A stretch of 64,000 bases of DNA from Perilla frutescens (taxonomy: Eukaryota > Streptophyta > Magnoliopsida > Lamiales > Lamiaceae). Position numbers and translations under genes: made by a program. The stretch lies in contig BRKX01000009.1 of NCBI GenBank assembly GCA_026008535.1, forward strand, positions 33,174,501-33,238,500. Direction: 5' to 3'. This document shows, piece by piece, positions 59,037 through 64,000 of the stretch (position 1 is the stretch's first letter; the number at the start of each line of letters is the position of its first letter). The notes beneath the pieces were generated by a model. It ran no database searches. It saw only the letters and a program-made list of their open reading frames with translations, and had not been told where the DNA came from.

Positions 59037-59460
59037 ATCTTGTGTGTAAATGATACTGTGCTATCTTTTCTTTTATTATTTTTCTAGAAGTTTATTCAAT
59101 CATGCTCAAAAGTTGGGTTTTAAAACGGTCCCTTGAGTCTAGTTTAACCCGACAGAGCTCTTCAGCAATGTTTGAACTCAGACACAGATGATTTAACAAG
59201 ATTTGAAATGCTTTGAGCTTTCTCATCGAGGATTTGAAAAGATATCTTAGTTATGTCATCAACTGGAGGCAAATAGTCAAGGGCTTTCTCAAGTGTTTCT
59301 TATTAGAGAGTTTGTATCATAGATATCTACTAGGAGTGTCTTCGAGTTTTCAGTCATGATATGCTATAGGTGCTTGAAATACAAACCTGTTATACTTAAA
59401 TCAGAAACATTCTTATTTTGGAAAACTTGGGCATGTTTAGTCCTCCTCATATATAAAGAG
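59037..59460 (+). repeat. Duplicated PP2C intron segment, copy 2
   Basis: It matches 50515-50938. Homology begins three bases behind the copia-3 LTR and ends at CATATATAAAG. No PP2C exon adjoins this copy within the window. Unmatched single-copy DNA follows at 59461-59627. Confidence 0.88.
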
Positions 59461-59627
59461 GGGAGATGTGGTCTGTTGTCTTAATTACTGGCTTCGGTAG
59501 TTGTGACATGCAAACTTCCTTTGCCTTCTAGTGCTTACAGCAACAGTTAATACATTCTTGTCAAAGGTTCATTTTTCTTTTTAGTTTATGGGAGTCGTGC
59601 TTTCCTATATAGATATTGTCTAGTAAT

Positions 59628-59873
59628 TGTTGAGATTGGCCCAACTTATCTTTGTTGGCCCAAGTGCCTTCTTATTTTTCTGTGGCCCATACCCGAAGCC
59701 CAAAACCCTTAACCCTAATTAACCCTTCACCTCCCCCCATTAATCAAACCTAATCTGATTTACCTTTCCAAAGTCTTTTCACCCTCTATAACATTCGAGA
59801 GACTTGTCTTCTTTCTCAAGCCTCACACTGTTCATTAAGTAGTGTAATCCCTAGCCGGGTCTGTACCACAATA
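59628..59873 (+). repeat. 5' LTR of copia-4 with an internal deletion
   Basis: It starts TGTTGAGATTGGCCC and ends ACCACAATA, where CA is changed to TA. At 246 bp it lacks about 490 bp compared with the 739-bp family LTR. The first ~205 bp and last ~40 bp remain (break near CTCAAGCCTCACAC). Confidence 0.8.
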
Positions 59874-59874
59874 G

Positions 59875-59886
59875 TGGTATCAGAGC
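59875..59886 (+). other. tRNA-iMet primer-binding site of copia-4
   Basis: TGGTATCAGAGC lies one base behind the LTR end. Confidence 0.9.
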
Positions 59887-60633
59887 CACGGTTTGACCTG
59901 GACGGGGGCACTCTCCTGCCTCCATCTCTCTCATCTCGTCACCGGTAAGGGCCGCGCCTTTACTCGTCCTCGTCGGGCTCCGAAAAGGTAAGACTGACCC
60001 CTCCCATGCCTGGGAGGGTCGCCTCTGGTATAATCTAAATCCCTAAAACTCCTCTATGGTATCTGTCGATCCTGTGTTCTATTTGCTTCCGCTCTTGTCT
60101 CTGTGAACACGTTGGCATTCTAAGCCTTTCCCTCAAATCTTGCTTACGGTCGGGACCGTCTGGACTCCTCTGTGGGTTTCCTCGAAGCGGGTTGCCCTGA
60201 TAGCAAATTTGAGTAAGGTGTTACAGTTGGGAGGAGGGTATTGAGATAGTCTATTTGTTGTTGATAACATGTTGTTGTATGTTTCTTGGTTATCTGATTA
60301 TTGTGGTCTTCTGGCTGTGTGACTCCTATTTTTGCTTGGGATCTGTGTTGAAACTCTTTGTTGGAAGAGTTTCTGTGTTTGACTTAGTGATCTAAGTTTG
60401 TTCCTTGGCTAAATTTGGGTTTTGGGATTGACCTGAGTGAACCCCTGCTCCACAGATAAATCTGTGCTGAGAACTGGGCTTGCCTCAGCTCTAGATTCCC
60501 CTGGTGCACCCATTTTAGGGCCTGTGGAGGTGCTTCCTCCTGTTCCTGGTTGAATTTTATGTGTCTGTTTGCTCTGCCTTCTGTGATTGTGAAATCTGTG
60601 AATTTGTGGAATTTTGTGTGAATTTTGTGAAAA

Positions 60634-63600
60634 ATGAATAATCTAAGTGCAGTTCCTTTCAATGGAAATGATGATTTTGGTGATTGGCAAACAAGGGTTG
60701 AATGTATTTTAACAAAAGAAAATTTGCAAGATGCAATTTTTGAAAGAATTGATGAGTCTGAAACAGATAAAAACATTCTAAAAATGAATGCTGGTGCTAG
60801 GTGCTAGGGCTACTATTTTGCTAAATCTGAGTAGTGATGTGGTAAGACAAGTTTCTCATCATAAGTGTGCAAAAGATTTGTGGGATGCTTTGACTTCCTT
60901 ATTTGTTTCTAATTCTGAAGAGTCTGCTTATTCTCTTCAAAATCAAATCATGACTTTTCAAATGGATCCTTCAAAGGATGTTGACTCAAATATGCATGAT
61001 TTTAATAAACTTTTAAAGGATTTGAAACTTGTTGGGGATGATACTCTTGAAAAATATGCCCCTCAGATCCTTCTTGGTGCTATTCTTGAAATGTTTTCTG
61101 AAGTAAAATCTGCATTAAAATATGGAGGGTCAAAAGTTACTTGTGACATGATTGTGTCTGGGTTAAAAGCAAAAGAAAATGAAATGAAAAAGATACAATC
61201 CAAGCCTTTACAGAATGAAATCCTCTATGTCAATAGGAACACCAATATGAAGCCTTTCAATAGATTCAAGCCTGAAAATCCTAGTGTCCTAGCAGCAGAA
61301 AGACATAGGAGAGAAATGAACATTAGCCACAATCTCCCCAATCATACTAGAACTCATAATCTTGCTGAGATTCATTCCTAAAATCCCAAAAATCAAAATC
61401 AAAACCAAATTTTGGTCAAAGTTCCTCTCATCATTTCAGAAACCAAAATTTCCCCTCCCAGCATCAAAACCCTGATGTAAAGCCCAAAAAGACCTGCTGG
61501 AATTGTGGGAAACCAGGGCATTTCTCCAATAGATGCAAGCAGCCTAAAAGGGGCAGGGGGTTTGGGAATAATCATGCCAATAATGTCATGCATTTTGATA
61601 ATCAGGAAGATCATGGCTATAGAAATGATGAATTTGAATATCCTGATAATGGTGAAATGTATATGGTGCATTCTGACTGTGATTTCCAATTCATCAACTT
61701 TTCAAATGCTGTGTCAAAATCTGTGCATGAATCTAAATGGTTGATTGATTCTGGTTGTACATTCCATGTCACTCCACACAAGCACATGTTTCACAACTTG
61801 CAACTCATAAAGTCTGGATCTGTTGCATTGGCTGATGGTCAGCATTGTGATATTGCTGGAAAAGGTGATGTATGCCTGAAATTTGAGAATGAAAGCATGA
61901 TTACTCTACATGATGTGAGATATGTGCCTAAGCTGAAATTCAATCTGTTATCTGTCTCCAAACTTGCTGATCAGATGTTATCTGGTTCTGTAAATCACAA
62001 AAGCTTCAAGTTTGAAATGAATTCCATGCTTTATTTTGATGCTCCCAGAAAGGAAGATTTATATGATGTGCATGCCTTCTCTGTGCCTGTCCCAGCTATA
62101 AACACTGTCCAAAATGATAAAACTGCATTGTGGCATGCTAGGTTAGGTCACATGAGTAACAAGGGCCTTGATATTCTAAATAAATATGGAGCATTTAAGC
62201 ATGATAAGGTGTCTAGCATGTCTTTCTGTGAACCTTGCTTGATGGGAAAGCAACATAAGTTACCTTTTCCTGTGTCTGCTCCCTACCCTAAAAATCATAT
62301 GAGTTCTGATATTCTGGAGTACCTTCATGCTGATGTATGGGGACCTGCAAAGGTCCCAACTCATGGAGGAAATATATTTTTCTTATCTGTCATAGATGAT
62401 TTTTCAAAAAAAACTTGGATTTTCTTAATGAAACACAAGTCTGAAGTATTCCAAAAGTTTTCTAAATGGGTTGTAGAGATTCAAAAGCAAACCAATAAGA
62501 ACATTAAGTGTTTAAGAACTGATAATGGTTTGGAATTTTGTAATAAAGCTATGGATAACCTATGCTCTGAAATGGGAATCAAGATGCATAGATCTGTTCC
62601 TTACAACCCCCAACAAAATGGGGTTGCAGAGAGGATGAACAGGACTCTCCTTGAGAGAGTCAGAAGCCTGTTGGCTAGTTCAGGCCTTGATAAACCATTA
62701 TGGGGAGAAGCTCTAATGACTTCTTGCTATTTAATCAATAAATCTCCCTCTGTCCCTTTATTGGGAAAACTTCCTGAGTCAGTGTTTTGGAACAAACCAA
62801 TTTGTCTATCAAACTTGAGAGTGTTTGGTTGCAGTGCTTATGTTCATCAAAAATTAAGTAAAATTGAACCCAAAGCTAGGAAATGCATTTTCCTTGGATA
62901 CCCTGAAGATGTAAAGGGTTATAGGTTGTGGGATAAAACTTTGCTTGGTTTTAAAACATGCATAAGTAGGGTTGTGTCCTTCAATGAAAATGATTTCCCT
63001 TGTCTGGTAAAACCCTCACCTTCTACTGCTCCTTGTGAGGTGGAGAAAGTACCTGATTGCATGTACATCCCTGCTGTGTCTAAGGCGGACCCTCCTCCAC
63101 CTAACCTATCTGAGATTTATGTGCCTAATCTTAATGAAAACTTAAATGCTCATGATAATATCAATGCTAATGATTCTGCTTCTAATCATGAATCTGATAA
63201 TGATATGCATGCCTAAATGAATGTGTCTGAATCTGATACCTCTGAGTCTGAGCATGAACAAACTTCTAAGCATGAATCTGAGCATGTAAATCTGGATGAT
63301 TACCAACTCTCTAGGGATAGGCCTAGAAGAGTTATCAGGGCTCCCTCTAGATATGATGGTTGTAATTTGTCCTTGTATGCTTTCAATGTGTTTAACAATG
63401 TTAGTGAATCTGAACCAAAAACATACAAAGAAGTTGTGACTTGTAATGATTCTGATAAGTGGATTGAAGCTATGAAATGTGAGATGAAATCCCTGCATGA
63501 TAATGGTACTTGGATTCTTGTTGAAAAACCTGCTGAGTGCTCACTTGTTGAATGTAAATGGATGTTCAAAGTAAAACAAGATATCAATAATGTGAGATAT

Positions 63601-64000
63601 AAAGCAAGACTTTTTGCTAAAGGATTCACACAAAAAGAAGGAATAGACTACACTGAAATATTTGCTCATGTAGTTAAATTCACCACTGTCAGAATTATGC
63701 TTGCCTTAACTGCACATTTTAACTGGGAACTTAAACAAATGGATGTGACTACTGCATTTTTGCATGGTGAACTTGAAAATAACATTTATATGCAGCAACC
63801 TGAAGGATTTGTAGATTAAACTCATCCTAATCATGTGTGTTTGTTAAAGAAATCCCTCTACGGTTTAAAACAATCACCTATGCAGTGGAACATTACGTTT
63901 GATAATTGCATGAAAAGCCTGAACTTCTCTAGAAGCAAGTTTGATCATTGTTTGTACTACATGCAATCCGATGTGCCTATGTTTTTGCTTCTTTATGTAG
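60634..64000 (+). pseudogene. copia-4 gag-pol, broken and cut by the window end
   Basis: Gag starts at 60634 (MNNLSAVPFNGNDDFGDW). A 7-bp tandem duplication, GTGCTAG at about 60796-60809, shifts the frame. Gag continues at 60788-61381 and stops; a second shift returns to the frame of the knuckle CWNCGKPGHFSNRC, protease WLIDSGCTFHVTP and integrase (HADVWGP, RTDNGLEF, GVAERMNRTLLE; triad intact). A TAA at 63214-63216 separates this from the RT part (WMFKVKQDINNVRYKARL, MDVTTAFLHG). Another TAA lies at 63817-63819. The sequence ends inside the RT at LLLYV, so the YVDD box is beyond the window. Confidence 0.88.

Larger units (their letters stand above)
59628..64000 (+). mobile_element. Ty1/copia element (copia-4), runs off the window
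   Basis: It has a short 5' LTR (59628-59873), primer site, leader, broken gag and pol up to the RT at the window end. It is the same family as copia-3 (similar LTR ends, leader and proteins) but in the opposite orientation, so the two are head to head. Confidence 0.9.

Noticed and set aside
63142..63498. Antisense open frames over the copia elements
   Set aside because: These and similar frames (for example 56492-56881, 54582-54881) mirror the retroelement coding strand and show no independent motifs.

Overview
The window is nuclear DNA of a flowering plant, probably a eudicot. It has spliced genes with long AT-rich introns, a BAHD acyltransferase and a bZIP factor, and roughly two thirds recognisable transposon sequence. 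The exact species cannot be read from the sequence. No rRNA, functional tRNA, CRISPR array or bacterial-type operon was seen.

Layout. 1-8136: a Ty1/copia element on the minus strand, nearly intact in coding capacity; its left LTR runs off the window and its right LTR is truncated. 8140-10236: 5' part of a Ty3/gypsy element (LTR end, primer site, broken gag) carrying a GGGCC-rich MITE. 10237-13900: small repeats, an old gypsy-like LTR relic and, inside it, a 1415-bp solo LTR (12058-13472) with a perfect 5-bp target duplication. 14492-19612 (minus): an HCT-like BAHD acyltransferase gene with two exons and a 3.84-kb transposon-filled intron; a SINE sits just upstream of its putative TATA box. 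19806-26680: SINE, GC-rich element, Mutator-like element, a solo copia LTR nested in a MITE, a Stowaway-like MITE and others. 27061-28416 (plus): a four-exon bZIP transcription-factor gene. 28747-31776: MITE, tandem duplication, TIR element, two SINEs and a CACTA-type mini-element. 32958-39900 (minus): an Athila/Tat-type gypsy element with both LTRs and 5-bp TSD that keeps gag and protease but has no reverse transcriptase or integrase. 40.8-45.5 kb: a decayed copia copy. 46105-50486: a PP2C phosphatase pseudogene lacking both ends, with a stop codon and a 1.2-kb retroelement inside one exon. 51.1-52.4 kb: a small unrecognised gene-like unit. 52641-59033 (minus) and 59628-64000 (plus): two decayed copia elements of one family placed head to head, separated by a second copy of part of the PP2C intron.

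Only two loci look like working host genes. The HCT-like enzyme would act in the cytosol in phenylpropanoid ester formation, and the bZIP protein in the nucleus. Nothing suggests that they work together; they are neighbours in a transposon-rich interval. No new biological system stood out. The most informative features are structural: the inverted copia pair with its duplicated spacer, the gag-protease-only Athila element, the in-frame amber between gag and protease, and the interrupted PP2C exon.
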